From: an uncultured Clostridia bacterium | GTDB lineage: Bacteria; Bacillota; Clostridia; TANB77; CAG-508 | Direction: 5' to 3' | DNA length: 64,000 nt | Assembly: GCA_949155365.1 (NCBI GenBank) | Contig: CASCUT010000002.1 | Coordinates: 46,896-110,895, forward strand | In this document: in pieces, positions 28,234 through 37,406 of the stretch | Layout of the letters: each line of letters begins with the position of its first letter | How positions within the stretch are numbered: position 1 is the first letter of the stretch | The notes under the pieces: model-generated | Told to the model about the DNA's origin: nothing | Seen by the model: only the letters and a program-made list of their open reading frames with translations | Databases searched by the model: none | Made by a program: the position numbers and the translations under genes

Positions 28234-29679
28234 ATGTTAAAAAATGTACAATTAAAAATTATATTAATCTTTAGCATATTGGGTATTGTCCTAATTGGAG
28301 GATTAGGAAGTATTTTTATTTATGATTTGCAGAATATTAATACAGAAACCATTATGCAAGGAGAACAAGCAATTCAAGAATACCAAGTACTGATTTCCAC
28401 ACAAGTACAAAACATGAAAATGATTACTATTATTTTGATTTCTGTTTTTGGACTTATTTCCATTTTAATAGGAGTTTTCGTAGCCAAAGTAATACTAGAT
28501 CCAATTACAAAATTAATTGATAGTGCTCCTATTACAACAAAGGACGAGAAAAATAAAGGACAAGAAAATGTAGAGGGAAAAAGGAAAACAGAAGTAGATG
28601 AATTAACGGGTGCTTTTCAACGAATAACCAAAGAATTAGAGGAAAAATTAGTAGAAGTGAATCGCCAAAAAAGACAAATTGAAACTATTTTACTTCATAT
28701 GACAGACGGTATTATTGCATTTGATATGGAAGGAAATATTACACATATCAATCCAGCTGCTACAGAGCTATTACGATTAACGCATCAAGATAATTCTTTT
28801 GAAAAGATATTTGGGAAAATTAACATTGATATCAATTTGGAAAAAACCATTTATCTAGAAAACTGGACATCATCAGAACAAAGAGTGCAAGTAGAAGACC
28901 GCTATTTAAATATTTTCTTTGCTTCTTTCCGCGATGAAAAAGAACGCCCATCAGGCATTATGGTAGTAATTCAAGATATTACAGAACACGTAAAACTAGA
29001 TAATATGCGAAAAGAATTTGTGGCAGATGTATCTCACGAATTAAAAACACCAATTACTTCTATTATGGGATATGCAGATACCTTATTAGAAGGAGAGTAT
29101 GAAAAAGAAACACAAGACAAATTTTTAAATGTGATTGCTTCAGAAGCAAGAAGAATGGCAAAATTAGTAACAGATTTACTAATACTATCTCGTTATGATA
29201 GCAACAAAGTTAAGAAAGAAACCAGTGAGTTTGATTTAGGAGAACTAGTAAAAAGATGTCAAGAAAAACTACAATTGGAGATCAACAAAAAAGAACATCA
29301 AGTAGAATGTTTCGTAACAGCAAATGTACCACCAGTAAAAGCAGATAAAGATGGAATAGAAAGAGTAGTATTAAATATTATGACCAATAGTATCAAATAC
29401 ACACAAAATGGTGGAACGATTAAAATATATGTTGGATTTGTTTATAATGATGCTTATATTAAAATTATCGACAATGGAATAGGCATTCCAGAAGATGACT
29501 TAAACCGTATTTTTGAACGTTTCTACCGTGTTGATAAAGCACGAACTAGAGAAATGGGAGGAACAGGATTAGGACTTTCTATCGCAAAAGAAATCTTAGA
29601 TCAAAATAAGGGAAGCATTGATATTAAGAGTGAAAAAGGAAAAGGAACGGAAGTAGTTATTCGTATTCCTACCAAATAG
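28234..29679 (+). CDS. PAS-containing sensor histidine kinase, PhoR/WalK type
   Basis: The kinase has 481 residues. It has two membrane helices (about 8-30 and 68-90) with a short outer loop of about 40 residues, a HAMP-like linker, and a PAS domain (about 140-255: 'ILLHMTDGIIAFDMEGNITHINPAA'). The catalytic core has His268 in VSHELKTPITSIMGY, 'VLNIMTNSIKYTQ', DNGIGIPEDDL, FERFYRVDKART and GGTGLGLSIAKEI. The small outer loop and PAS resemble PhoR and WalK of Gram-positives, which monitor wall or teichoic-acid status from inside. RBS AAGGAG. The downstream gene, lepB, has its own promoter. Confidence 0.94.
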   Translation: MLKNVQLKIILIFSILGIVLIGGLGSIFIYDLQNINTETIMQGEQAIQEYQVLISTQVQNMKMITIILISVFGLISILIGVFVAKVILDPITKLIDSAPITTKDEKNKGQENVEGKRKTEVDELTGAFQRITKELEEKLVEVNRQKRQIETILLHMTDGIIAFDMEGNITHINPAATELLRLTHQDNSFEKIFGKINIDINLEKTIYLENWTSSEQRVQVEDRYLNIFFASFRDEKERPSGIMVVIQDITEHVKLDNMRKEFVADVSHELKTPITSIMGYADTLLEGEYEKETQDKFLNVIASEARRMAKLVTDLLILSRYDSNKVKKETSEFDLGELVKRCQEKLQLEINKKEHQVECFVTANVPPVKADKDGIERVVLNIMTNSIKYTQNGGTIKIYVGFVYNDAYIKIIDNGIGIPEDDLNRIFERFYRVDKARTREMGGTGLGLSIAKEILDQNKGSIDIKSEKGKGTEVVIRIPTK

Positions 29680-29737
29680 GACTGGTTACTACTTTCGGAG
29701 AAGAGAGGGAACTCTAAGGATAATTTTTCAAAAAATA

Positions 29738-29766
29738 TTGCGAAATATTAGAAAAAAAGGTATAAT
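29738..29766 (+). promoter_or_regulatory. lepB promoter
   Basis: TTGCGA, 17 bases, TATAAT. It lies within a frame that could extend the signal peptidase to a TTG at 29738, which shows that TTG is the -35 element and not a start codon. Confidence 0.8.
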
Positions 29767-29803
29767 AAACAAAGAACCAAAAGAAGAGAAGAGGAAAAGA
29801 AAC

Positions 29804-30430
29804 ATGATTCATATGAATGATACAGTAAAAGAAATATTAGAGTGGACGTATTGCATTATCATTGCTATCGTACTTGCTTTAATTATTCGCTATTTTGTAG
29901 GAACACCTACTATAGTACAACAAAAATCAATGTATCCTACTTTAAAACAAAGTGAAAGACTAATATTAAATCGTTTAGCAAGAACCTTTCACGAGATGCC
30001 AGAAAGAGGAGATATCATTACTTTTGAAGCACCAAATAAATCCGCAGTAACAGGTGTAACAGCAATTTATGACAAAGAGCCAGAAAATTGGTTTCAAAAA
30101 TTTACTTACTACGTACTAGAAATCAATAAAATGAGCTACATCAAAAGAGTGATTGCATTACCAGGAGAACATGTGCAATTAAGCGAAGGAAAAGTATTTA
30201 TTAATGGAGAAGAATTACAAGAAGAATATTTACAACCAGAGGTAAAAACAGAAGTAAAAAATACAAACTTAATAGATTTTGTTGTACCAGAAGGTTATGT
30301 CTTTGCTATGGGAGATAACCGAGACTATAGTTCGGATTGCCGAGAATTTGGATGTATTCCGCTAGAAAAAATCGAAAGTAAAGTATGGATTCGTTTTTGG
30401 CCACTAAACTTATTTGGAAAAATCGACTAG
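29804..30430 (+). CDS. lepB: Signal peptidase I
   Basis: The 208-residue type I signal peptidase has one N-terminal membrane helix (about 15-31). The Ser/Lys dyad is visible as Ser42 in KSMYPTL and Lys114 in YIKRVIALPGE. Box E is MGDNRDYSSDCREFG. It removes Sec signal peptides on the outer face of the membrane, so it would process the many secreted proteins of this window. The start is ATG 29804 (GAGG about 10 bases upstream); the longer reading back to 29738 crosses the promoter. The segment between boxes C and D (about 80-110) is somewhat longer than in SipS. A decayed R3 repeat follows the stop. Confidence 0.95.
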   Translation: MIHMNDTVKEILEWTYCIIIAIVLALIIRYFVGTPTIVQQKSMYPTLKQSERLILNRLARTFHEMPERGDIITFEAPNKSAVTGVTAIYDKEPENWFQKFTYYVLEINKMSYIKRVIALPGEHVQLSEGKVFINGEELQEEYLQPEVKTEVKNTNLIDFVVPEGYVFAMGDNRDYSSDCREFGCIPLEKIESKVWIRFWPLNLFGKID

Positions 30431-30532
30431 ATGTCCAATAGAGGCGTTTCTTTTGAGTAATCTGTGCCTTTGGGACAAGAAATATAAAGAATAGAATAAG
30501 TGACTGATGAGCCAAAAAAGAAATGTCCTACA
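30431..30532. repeat. R3 repeat, decayed copy
   Basis: TGTCCAATAGAGGCGTTTCT and 'GTAATCTGTGCCTTTGGGACA' resemble the R3 element at 57.0 kb. A short opposite arm, AAGAAATGTCC, lies near 30520. Confidence 0.5.
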
Positions 30533-30559
30533 TAGAAAGAAGAAAAAGGAGTGGAATTC

Positions 30560-31465
30560 TTGAGTTTTAAAAATATCATAGGAAATGACAAAATCAAAAC
30601 ATTTTTAACAAAATCAATCGAAGAAAACCACATATTGCATAGCTATCTGTTTACTGGAATAGAGGGAATTGGAAAGAAACTATTTGCAAGAGAAGTAGCA
30701 AGAAAATTATTGTGCTTAGAGCAAGAAGAAACAGAAGATTGCCTTTCTTGTATAAAATGGCACTCAGAAAATCATCCAGACTTTTATCAAATAGAACCCG
30801 AAGGTAGTACTATTAAAATAGAGCAAGTACGTAATATGCAAGAAAAAATAGCGGAAAAGCCAATCACATCAAAACGAAAAGTATATCTTATTATCGATAG
30901 TGATACTATGACAAAAGAGGCACAAAATTGTCTATTAAAAACATTAGAAGAACCACCAGAGTATGCTACCATTATATTAACATCATCCAATGAAAGTAAA
31001 TTGTTGAATACCATTAAATCAAGATGTATCAAAATTTTCTTTCAAGGAATTGAGAAAGACAAAATGGAACAATACATGAAAGAGAAATATGAAATGGAAC
31101 CTTCTAAAGAATTACTAGAAGCGAGCCAAGGGAGTCTTGGGAAAATGATTCGTCTGCAAGAGCAAAAAGAAATTTATGAGCAGATTGACAATTGGTTAAA
31201 CCAGATAGAAAAAGAAGATTTTATCACTATGACAGAAAAAGCAGAAGTATTATATAAAGAAAAAGAAAATATCCAAGAAATACTAGAATATATTGTAGTA
31301 TCCTTATACCATACAAAAGAAAGAAAAAAATTAAATGCAATTCAACATATAGAAGAGACAAAAAAGAGAATTCTAGCCAGTAGCAATTATGATATGTGCA
31401 TTGACTATCTCTTAATGAAACTATGGGAGGAAATGAATGAAAAATATAGTAGGAGTTCGATTTAA
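30560..31465 (+). CDS. holB: DNA polymerase III subunit delta'
   Basis: The protein has 301 residues. It is the clamp-loader delta' subunit of the AAA+ type. Visible are 'HSYLFTGIEGIGKKLFAREVA' (degenerate P-loop), a zinc-binding CLEQEETEDCLSCIKW, 'VYLIIDSDTMTKEAQNCLLKTLEEPPEYATIILTS' (Walker B/SRC region) and 'SRCIKIFF'. I prefer TTG 30560, 8 bases after AAAGGAG, over the GTG at 30551 that overlaps the RBS. Its 3' end overlaps the ricT start by 29 bases, the conserved holB-ricT order of Firmicutes, so the two are translationally linked. Confidence 0.93.
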   Translation: MSFKNIIGNDKIKTFLTKSIEENHILHSYLFTGIEGIGKKLFAREVARKLLCLEQEETEDCLSCIKWHSENHPDFYQIEPEGSTIKIEQVRNMQEKIAEKPITSKRKVYLIIDSDTMTKEAQNCLLKTLEEPPEYATIILTSSNESKLLNTIKSRCIKIFFQGIEKDKMEQYMKEKYEMEPSKELLEASQGSLGKMIRLQEQKEIYEQIDNWLNQIEKEDFITMTEKAEVLYKEKENIQEILEYIVVSLYHTKERKKLNAIQHIEETKKRILASSNYDMCIDYLLMKLWEEMNEKYSRSSI

Positions 31466-32363
31466 AAAGCCAGGCAAAATTTACTTTTTTGACCCAGGAG
31501 ACTTACAAATTGCAAATCACGACTTTGTGGTTGTAGAAACAGCACAAGGGCAAGAATATGGAGAAGTAGCCATTAGTAATCGAAATGTACCAGAAGAGAC
31601 CATTGTAAAACCATTAAAAAAAGTAGTTCGTATAGCTACTTATAAAGATAAAAAACACTATGAAGAAAACAAACAAAAAGAAAAAGAGGCATTTGAAATA
31701 TGCAAGAAAAAAATAAAAGAACATAAGTTAGATATGACATTAACAGAAGTAGAATTCAAATTTGACAATAGCAAAGTATTATTCTATTTCACAGCAGATG
31801 GAAGAATTGATTTTAGAGAATTAGTAAAAGACTTAGCTTCTATTTTTAGAACCAGAATAGAACTTCGCCAAATAGGAGTAAGAGACGAAGTAAAAAGAAT
31901 TGGTGGAAATGGAGTCTGTGGAAGAGAATTATGCTGTTGTTCTTTCCTAGGAAACTTTGAAACAGTATCCATTAAAATGGCAAAAGAGCAAAACATGTCA
32001 TTAAATCCATCTAAAATATCAGGTAATTGTGGAAGATTAATGTGTTGTTTAAAATACGAACAAGAAGTATACGAAGAAAAAATAAAACGTCTTCCTAAAA
32101 TAGGAGCCATTGTAAAAACAGAAGATGGAGAAGGAACAGTCGAAGGGGTAGAAACCCTAAAAGAAAAATTACGAATCAAATTAAAAGATGATAATGGAGA
32201 ATATTATTATAAAAAATATGAAGCCAAAGATATCAAAATTATCAAAAATGTAGAAGAAGATATTTTAAACGAAGAAGAAAAAGCCAATTTAAAAGAACTA
32301 CAAGAACTAGAAAAATTAGAAAAAATGGACAAGAAAAAACGACAAGAAGAGGAACTATCATAA
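31437..32363 (+). CDS. ricT: PSP1-domain protein RicT (YaaT)
   Basis: The protein has 308 residues. The PSP1 domain carries conserved cysteines, CGRELCCCSFLG and 'GNCGRLMCCLKYE', which in the B. subtilis RicAFT (YlbF-YmcA-YaaT) complex help bind iron-sulfur clusters. RicT promotes RNase Y-dependent mRNA maturation and affects sporulation and biofilm formation. The N-terminal 'GVRFKKPGKIYFFDPGDL' is typical. A Lys/Glu-rich helical tail follows about residue 270. RBS GGGAGG lies inside holB. The ferredoxin gene follows after 54 bases. Confidence 0.93.
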   Translation: MKNIVGVRFKKPGKIYFFDPGDLQIANHDFVVVETAQGQEYGEVAISNRNVPEETIVKPLKKVVRIATYKDKKHYEENKQKEKEAFEICKKKIKEHKLDMTLTEVEFKFDNSKVLFYFTADGRIDFRELVKDLASIFRTRIELRQIGVRDEVKRIGGNGVCGRELCCCSFLGNFETVSIKMAKEQNMSLNPSKISGNCGRLMCCLKYEQEVYEEKIKRLPKIGAIVKTEDGEGTVEGVETLKEKLRIKLKDDNGEYYYKKYEAKDIKIIKNVEEDILNEEEKANLKELQELEKLEKMDKKKRQEEELS

Positions 32364-32366
32364 TAG

Positions 32367-32587
<221 letters not shown>

Positions 32588-32588
<1 letters not shown>

Positions 32589-32653
32589 TAAATTTTAGGG
32601 ACGGGTCTAAAAATTTAATATTTATTAAATTTTTAGACCCGTCCCTAAAATTT
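32588..32653. repeat. R2 repeat, near-perfect 66-bp palindrome (bidirectional terminator)
   Basis: Two 32-base arms with a 2-base centre; each contains TTTTAGGGACGGGTCTAAAA or its complement. It lies between the convergent ferredoxin and porB genes, touching the stop of one and 4 bases from the stop of the other. Confidence 0.88.
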
Positions 32654-32657
32654 AAAA

Positions 32658-33611
32658 TTATTCTCTATTAGTTAATTCTTCTAAAGTTAAAAGTTCTTGC
32701 CATCTTTTATCGACTTCTTTTTGGAATTCTTCAATCATCCATTCGTTTCCTGGTTTGAATAGATGTTTAAATCTTCTTTGTGGACGTAAGAATTCTTCAA
32801 TTGGTAATTTTTTGGCAGGTTTATAAGTGATTTTGTATTTGCCATTTTCTACTTCGTATAAAGGCCAATAGCAAGTGTCAACTGCTAATTTGTTGATTTG
32901 CATTAACATATCTGTTGGGTATCCCCAGCCTCTAGGGCATGGTGCAAGTACGTTTAAGAAGGTAGCACCTTCTGTATAGATTGCTTTTTCTGCTTTTTCA
33001 TATAAGTCTTTAAAGTTCATAATAGCAGCAGTTTGTGCTACATATGGTAAGTGATGTGCTTCCATAATTTCAGTTAGATCTTTACGAACTTGCATTTTAC
33101 CAGGAACTACATTTCCTGCTGGTGATGTAGTTGTGTCAGCAAAGTGAGGAGTAGCAGAAGAACGTTGAATACCAGTGTTCATGTAAGCACCATTGTCATA
33201 ACATACATAAGTCATGTCATGCCCTCTTTCCATGGCGCCAGATAAACTTTGAATACCAATATCATAAGTTCCACCATCTCCACCAAAAGTGATAAATTTA
33301 AAATGTTCTTCTTTTGGAAGTTTTCCTTGTCTCATCATAGATTTGTAAGCAGCTTCTACTCCAGAACAAGTAGCAGCAGCACATTCAAATGCAGTATGAA
33401 TGTAAGAAGAACTCCAAGAAGAGTATGGGTAAATACAAGTAGATACTTCCATACAACCAGTTGCATTTGAAACAACTGCATGGTCTCCTTCTTTTAATGC
33501 TCTCATAACCATTCTAGCAACAGGTGGTGCACCACAACCAGCACACATTCTGTGACCAGATTCAAAAACGGCAGGTTTTGTTGCTACAATTTCTTTTACA
33601 TTATATGCCAT
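32658..33611 (-). CDS. porB: Pyruvate:ferredoxin oxidoreductase, beta subunit
   Basis: The 317-residue thiamine pyrophosphate-binding beta subunit has the diphosphate motif GGDGGTYDIGIQSLSGA followed by 'CYDNGAYMNTGIQRS'. It has cysteines in HRMCAGCGAP, 'NATGCMEV' and APCPRGWG that ligate the proximal [4Fe-4S] cluster. It ends in the 'QRRFKHLF' region of PorB. Its ATG shares a base with the porA stop (TAATG), so the two are translationally coupled. The four-subunit enzyme oxidises pyruvate to acetyl-CoA and CO2 with ferredoxin as acceptor. Confidence 0.95.
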   Translation of the reverse strand: MAYNVKEIVATKPAVFESGHRMCAGCGAPPVARMVMRALKEGDHAVVSNATGCMEVSTCIYPYSSWSSSYIHTAFECAAATCSGVEAAYKSMMRQGKLPKEEHFKFITFGGDGGTYDIGIQSLSGAMERGHDMTYVCYDNGAYMNTGIQRSSATPHFADTTTSPAGNVVPGKMQVRKDLTEIMEAHHLPYVAQTAAIMNFKDLYEKAEKAIYTEGATFLNVLAPCPRGWGYPTDMLMQINKLAVDTCYWPLYEVENGKYKITYKPAKKLPIEEFLRPQRRFKHLFKPGNEWMIEEFQKEVDKRWQELLTLEELTNRE

Positions 33612-34801
33612 TAATTATCACCTCTCTTTAGTCCAAAATAACGATAAGGATTTTCTATTTTTCCTGTTTTTACGATTTCTTGTAAATCCTCATAAACTCC
33701 TAAAATATCTTTTGCAGTGGTATCTCTTCCACCAATTCCATAAGTATAACCAACGGTTAATACGTCTTGATGGTTCACATATAGACCAGAAGTAACATCG
33801 GTAAATAATGGACCACCACAAGCATTTAGAGATTCTGCTTTATCTAATACAGCAACTGCTTTTACATGAGATAGAGCTTTAGCAATTTCTTCTGCTGGGA
33901 AAGGTCTAAATACTCTTAATTTTAGAAGACCAGCTTTTATTCCTTTTTCTCTTAAGGAATCTACTACGTCTTTGGTAGTTCCTGCTGTAGAGTTCATACA
34001 AACAATAGCTATTTCTGCATCTTCTAACTTATATTCTTCAAATAAACCATATTTTCTTCCGGTTAATTCTTCAAATTCTTTGGCAACTTCTAAAATAACT
34101 TGTTTTGCATTTCGCATTGCCTCTGCTTGTTGGTACTTATGCTCGAATAAATAAGCTTGTAAATCCATTGGACCAACTGCAATTGGTTCCTTTGCATTTA
34201 ATAAGTAATGAGCAGGATGATATGTTCCAACAAATGCTTTTGCTTTGTCATCCTCTAATAGTTCAATATTTTCAATAGAATGTGATGTGATAAATCCATC
34301 TTGACAAACAGCAAGAGGAAGCATTACATCTTTATGTTCTGCAATACGATGCGCCATTAATAAGTTGTCATAAGCTTCTTGATTGTTTTCTGAAAATAGC
34401 ATAATCCATCCACTATCACGCATTCCCATAGCGTCAGAATGGTCATTATGAATATTTAATGGTCCAGATATTGCACGGTTTACAAGTGGCATTACAATAG
34501 GAAGTCTAGTAGAAGAAGCGATATAAATCATCTCCCACATTAATGCTAAACCATTAGAAGAAGTAGCTGTCATAGCTCTTGCTCCTGCAGCTTCTGCCCC
34601 AATACAAGCACTCATTGCACTGTGTTCACTTTCTACTGTAACAAATTCGGTATCTACGGTTCCATTACTAACAAAAGTAGAAAAATATTGAGGTATTTCC
34701 GTAGATGGTGTAATAGGGAATGCAGCTACTACATCTGGATTGATTTGTTTCATTGCGATAGCAGAAGCTTCATTTCCACTTAAACGTTCTCTTATTCCCA
34801 T
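33611..34801 (-). CDS. porA: Pyruvate:ferredoxin oxidoreductase, alpha subunit
   Basis: The protein has 396 residues. It has the N-terminal pyrimidine-binding domain ('GNEASAIAMKQINPDVVAAFPITPSTEI', 'VESEHSAMSACIGAEAAGARAMTATSSNGLALM') and the C-terminal domain with 'AEIAIVCMNSTAGTTKDVVDSLREKGIKAGLLKLRVFRPFP'. The PITPSTEIPQ and SEHSAM motifs place it in the pyruvate group rather than the 2-oxoglutarate enzymes. RBS AAAGGAG. It lies between porD (14 bases upstream) and porB (overlapping). Confidence 0.95.
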   Translation of the reverse strand: MGIRERLSGNEASAIAMKQINPDVVAAFPITPSTEIPQYFSTFVSNGTVDTEFVTVESEHSAMSACIGAEAAGARAMTATSSNGLALMWEMIYIASSTRLPIVMPLVNRAISGPLNIHNDHSDAMGMRDSGWIMLFSENNQEAYDNLLMAHRIAEHKDVMLPLAVCQDGFITSHSIENIELLEDDKAKAFVGTYHPAHYLLNAKEPIAVGPMDLQAYLFEHKYQQAEAMRNAKQVILEVAKEFEELTGRKYGLFEEYKLEDAEIAIVCMNSTAGTTKDVVDSLREKGIKAGLLKLRVFRPFPAEEIAKALSHVKAVAVLDKAESLNACGGPLFTDVTSGLYVNHQDVLTVGYTYGIGGRDTTAKDILGVYEDLQEIVKTGKIENPYRYFGLKRGDN

Positions 34802-34815
34802 TTTGATTCTCCTTT

Positions 34816-35112
34816 CTATTCTTCTTTCATCTCAATTGCACCAAATGGGCATACTTTCGAACATACACCACATCCTTTGCAATAATCATAATTAAAATCT
34901 CTTCTCTTTTGGTCTTCCCCTACAGGGATAGCGTTATCTGGACAAACAGGGAAACATAAGCCACATTGTTTACATTTATCTGATAAAAAAACAGGTTTAA
35001 TACTTCTCCAGTCGCCAGTTTTAAAAGTTAATGAATTTCCTGCGTCGTAGATAGTTCCACCAGGTGTTAAATCTTGCCATGGTGATTCTTTATTAATCTT
35101 CATTTCTGACAT
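34816..35112 (-). CDS. porD: Pyruvate:ferredoxin oxidoreductase, delta (ferredoxin-like) subunit
   Basis: The protein has 98 residues. Two [4Fe-4S] motifs, CKQCGLCFPVCPDNAI and CKGCGVCSKVCPFGAI, pass electrons from the TPP site to soluble ferredoxin. I chose the ATG at 35112 with RBS AAAGGAG; the frame reaches a TTG at 35130, but that would include the RBS. It is the second gene of the por operon, after a 174-base gap from porC. Confidence 0.94.
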   Translation of the reverse strand: MSEMKINKESPWQDLTPGGTIYDAGNSLTFKTGDWRSIKPVFLSDKCKQCGLCFPVCPDNAIPVGEDQKRRDFNYDYCKGCGVCSKVCPFGAIEMKEE

Positions 35113-35286
35113 GATAAATCTCCTTTCCAATTTTTTGTGATTTCTATAGATAGAAGCAAGTAATAAAATGCTAATTCTAAAGATATTTTAAAAATAATCA
35201 TAGCATCCTTGCTACATAAAACAGTGTAAAGGGATAGGCTAGACTACTAGTAAAAATCTCCTTTTGTTTCGCATATAGAGAAAACA

Positions 35287-35865
35287 CTAAATTAACTTAA
35301 TTTCTTGTAAAGCAAGTTGTAGGGCTTTCATATTTCCATCAATTACTTCTGGTTTTTTAGCAAATTTATGCTGAAAAGAACCTTGCATATCATCTAAAAA
35401 TTCTTGCTCTGTCATAATTTCAGAAACTTTTACAATAGATGCTAACATAGGAGTATTTGGAAAATACTTTCCAAGTGCTTCTTCTGATATTTTTCTAGCA
35501 TCAATGGTATAAATTTTGCCAGAGTATCCATGTAATAGAGGTTTTAATTCATCTGCTGTTTTAGTGGTATTAATGACAATAGCACCAGACTCTTTTAAGC
35601 CATCTGTAACAGGAACTGTTTCTAATAAAGTATCATCTACAACAACGACATAATCTGGTTCATAAATATTACTGTGTAGACGGATAGGAGAGGTGCTAAT
35701 ACGATTATAAGCAGTAATAGGAGCACCCATTCTTTCTGGACCATACTCTGGAAAACCTTGAATATATTTTCCGGTATTAAAAGCAGCATCAGCAAGTAGC
35801 AAAGAAGCTGTTTTGGCACCTTGACCACCTCTACCATGCCATCTTATTTCAATCATGTTATCCAT
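35287..35865 (-). CDS. porC: Pyruvate:ferredoxin oxidoreductase, gamma subunit
   Basis: The protein has 192 residues. 'IEIRWHGRGGQGAKTASLLLADAAF' and 'FPEYGPERMGAPITAYNRIS' are hallmarks of the gamma domain, involved in coenzyme A handling. 'VVVDDTLLETVPV' follows. It is the first gene of the minus-strand operon porC-porD-porA-porB, with a near-consensus promoter at 35922-35950. An alternative ATG four codons in is possible; RBS AAGGAAGG supports 35865. Confidence 0.94.
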   Translation of the reverse strand: MDNMIEIRWHGRGGQGAKTASLLLADAAFNTGKYIQGFPEYGPERMGAPITAYNRISTSPIRLHSNIYEPDYVVVVDDTLLETVPVTDGLKESGAIVINTTKTADELKPLLHGYSGKIYTIDARKISEEALGKYFPNTPMLASIVKVSEIMTEQEFLDDMQGSFQHKFAKKPEVIDGNMKALQLALQEIKLI

Positions 35866-35921
35866 GTGTTTTTCCTTCCTTTCATTAAAATTAAATACAA
35901 TCTTTCTTTTATTGTGTTTTT

Positions 35922-35950
35922 AGTATATGCCTAAACATCAGGAATGTCAA
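35922..35950 (-). promoter_or_regulatory. por operon promoter
   Basis: On the minus strand: TTGACA, 17 bases, TATACT, about 55 bases before porC. GACTGACTGGTCGA lies just upstream of the -35 on the plus strand (35961-35975) and resembles one half of a TetR-type operator; that reading is weak. Confidence 0.82.
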
Positions 35951-36117
35951 GGGAAAAATAAGACTGACTGGTCGAAAATAAAACACGAAAAAAGGAAAAA
36001 AATAAATATTTTTGGAAATTTGTGATACAATAAAGAAAAATAGAAAAAAAGATTGAAAAGAGAAACAACTTAAGGTACAATAAAGAAAAACAAAAGAAGG
36101 GAAAATTGAAATAAAGA

Positions 36118-37173
36118 ATGAAAAAGAAATTAATAAAGCAAGAAAAAGGAGCCATTGCAACACTAGTAGCATTTACTGTTTTTATGTTTGTTGTCATCTT
36201 ATCAGGAGTTTATTTTAATATTACTACCAGAGAAAAATCACAATTAAGAAGTGATACAAGAATTGGTGATATTTATGGTAAAGATATCGAACAAATCAAT
36301 AAAATATACAAAGAACAAGTTGTTAAGGTAGCATCTTATGATAAACCATATATCCCAAATGGTTTTGAACATATAGAAGGAACATGGAATAATGGTTTTA
36401 CCATCAAAGGCATTACACAAAATGTAAATGACGAATTTGTATGGGTACCATGTGTAACAGACCAAACAAGAGTAAAACAGGGACATACCGTTGTAACTTT
36501 TGGAAAAACGACAAGTGGAAAATATAATGAGAATAATTTAGAAATATTACCAACCAATACAAATGTAGAGGCAGAAGATAGTAGTGTATCCGAAATACGA
36601 GAAAGTGTAAAAAAATATGGAGGATTTTATATTGCAAAATATGAAGCAGGAATCAATGGAATAATAGATAATTATAGTTTAGCCACAAAGACACCAATAA
36701 CAGAAAAACCATTATCACAAGCAGGAAAAGGAGTATGGAACGGTATCACAAGAGAAGATGCTCTAACCGTATCAAAAGCAATGTTAAATAAGGAAACAAC
36801 AGGCGTAAAATCAACTTTAATTAGTGGAGAAGCATGGGATACCACCTTGCAATGGATGGTGAATGCCTCCTATAGAAATGAAGAAAACAAAGGTTATGAT
36901 GAGGATTCAACAGGAAAAGGGTGCTATAAAGACGTATCTGGTGGTAAAGTTAAGACAACAGGGTACTATCCAATAAATAACATCTATGATATGGCAGGAA
37001 ATGTATGGGAGTGGACAACAGAAAACGCACTGAGTGATGAAACTAGCTACTATATAATTCGTGGTGGCAGTTATGGAGTGCCAGCTTTGACACGTCCAGC
37101 ATCTTATCGCGCAGCCTGTGAAAGTAGTATGGATGACAATGCTCTTGCATTCCGCGTAGTGATTTACAAATAG
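36118..37173 (+). CDS. Pilin-like anchored protein with FGE/SUMF1-type domain
   Basis: The protein has 351 residues. A short basic leader and Gly (KKKLIKQEKG) precede a hydrophobic helix (about 12-33, 'AIATLVAFTVFMFVVILSGV'), then a charged helical stalk (about 34-75). Residues about 90-351 read as a formylglycine-generating-enzyme-like domain: 'DEFVWVPCV', 'YGGFYIAKYEAG', 'GEAWDTTLQWM', 'NNIYDMAGNVWEWT', 'IIRGGSY' and the closing 'ALAFRVVIY'. True FGE enzymes use a Cys pair or copper site near the C-terminus; here only one Cys (AACESS) is there, so it may be a binding domain in the same fold. The minD operon follows after a terminator. No clean RBS; a GAAGGG lies about 17 bases upstream. Confidence 0.8.
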   Translation: MKKKLIKQEKGAIATLVAFTVFMFVVILSGVYFNITTREKSQLRSDTRIGDIYGKDIEQINKIYKEQVVKVASYDKPYIPNGFEHIEGTWNNGFTIKGITQNVNDEFVWVPCVTDQTRVKQGHTVVTFGKTTSGKYNENNLEILPTNTNVEAEDSSVSEIRESVKKYGGFYIAKYEAGINGIIDNYSLATKTPITEKPLSQAGKGVWNGITREDALTVSKAMLNKETTGVKSTLISGEAWDTTLQWMVNASYRNEENKGYDEDSTGKGCYKDVSGGKVKTTGYYPINNIYDMAGNVWEWTTENALSDETSYYIIRGGSYGVPALTRPASYRAACESSMDDNALAFRVVIYK

Positions 37174-37253
37174 CAATCAATTTTTTTAAGAAGTAAGAAG
37201 AGATAATTAAATAAGAAAAAAACAATGTAACAAAAAGAAAAAGGACATATCCT

Positions 37254-37298
37254 ATCGCCACGAAACAATAAAAATACGTGGCGATTTATTTTTTTTGT
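37254..37298 (+). terminator. Terminator before minD
   Basis: ATCGCCACG and CGTGGCGAT pair around a 13-14 base A-rich loop, followed by TTATTTTTTTT. Confidence 0.85.
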
Positions 37299-37308
37299 CC
37301 GTATTTCA

Positions 37309-37337
37309 TTGACTTTTTGCCGTTTTCATTATATGAT
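37309..37337 (+). promoter_or_regulatory. minD-minE-rodA promoter
   Basis: TTGACT, 17 bases, TATGAT, about 70 bases upstream of minD. Confidence 0.75.
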
Positions 37338-37406
37338 ATAGGCATTAAAAATATGCACTTTTTATAATATAAAAAAGGACTTACAAAGTTCAAGGAGGAA
37401 AAAAAT

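Noticed and set aside
29738..29803. N-terminal extension of signal peptidase I
   Set aside because: The TTG is the -35 of a TTGCGA-17-TATAAT promoter.
36118..37173. Diversity-generating retroelement target
   Set aside because: No reverse transcriptase, template repeat or variable repeat is seen in the window; kept only as a thing to check elsewhere.
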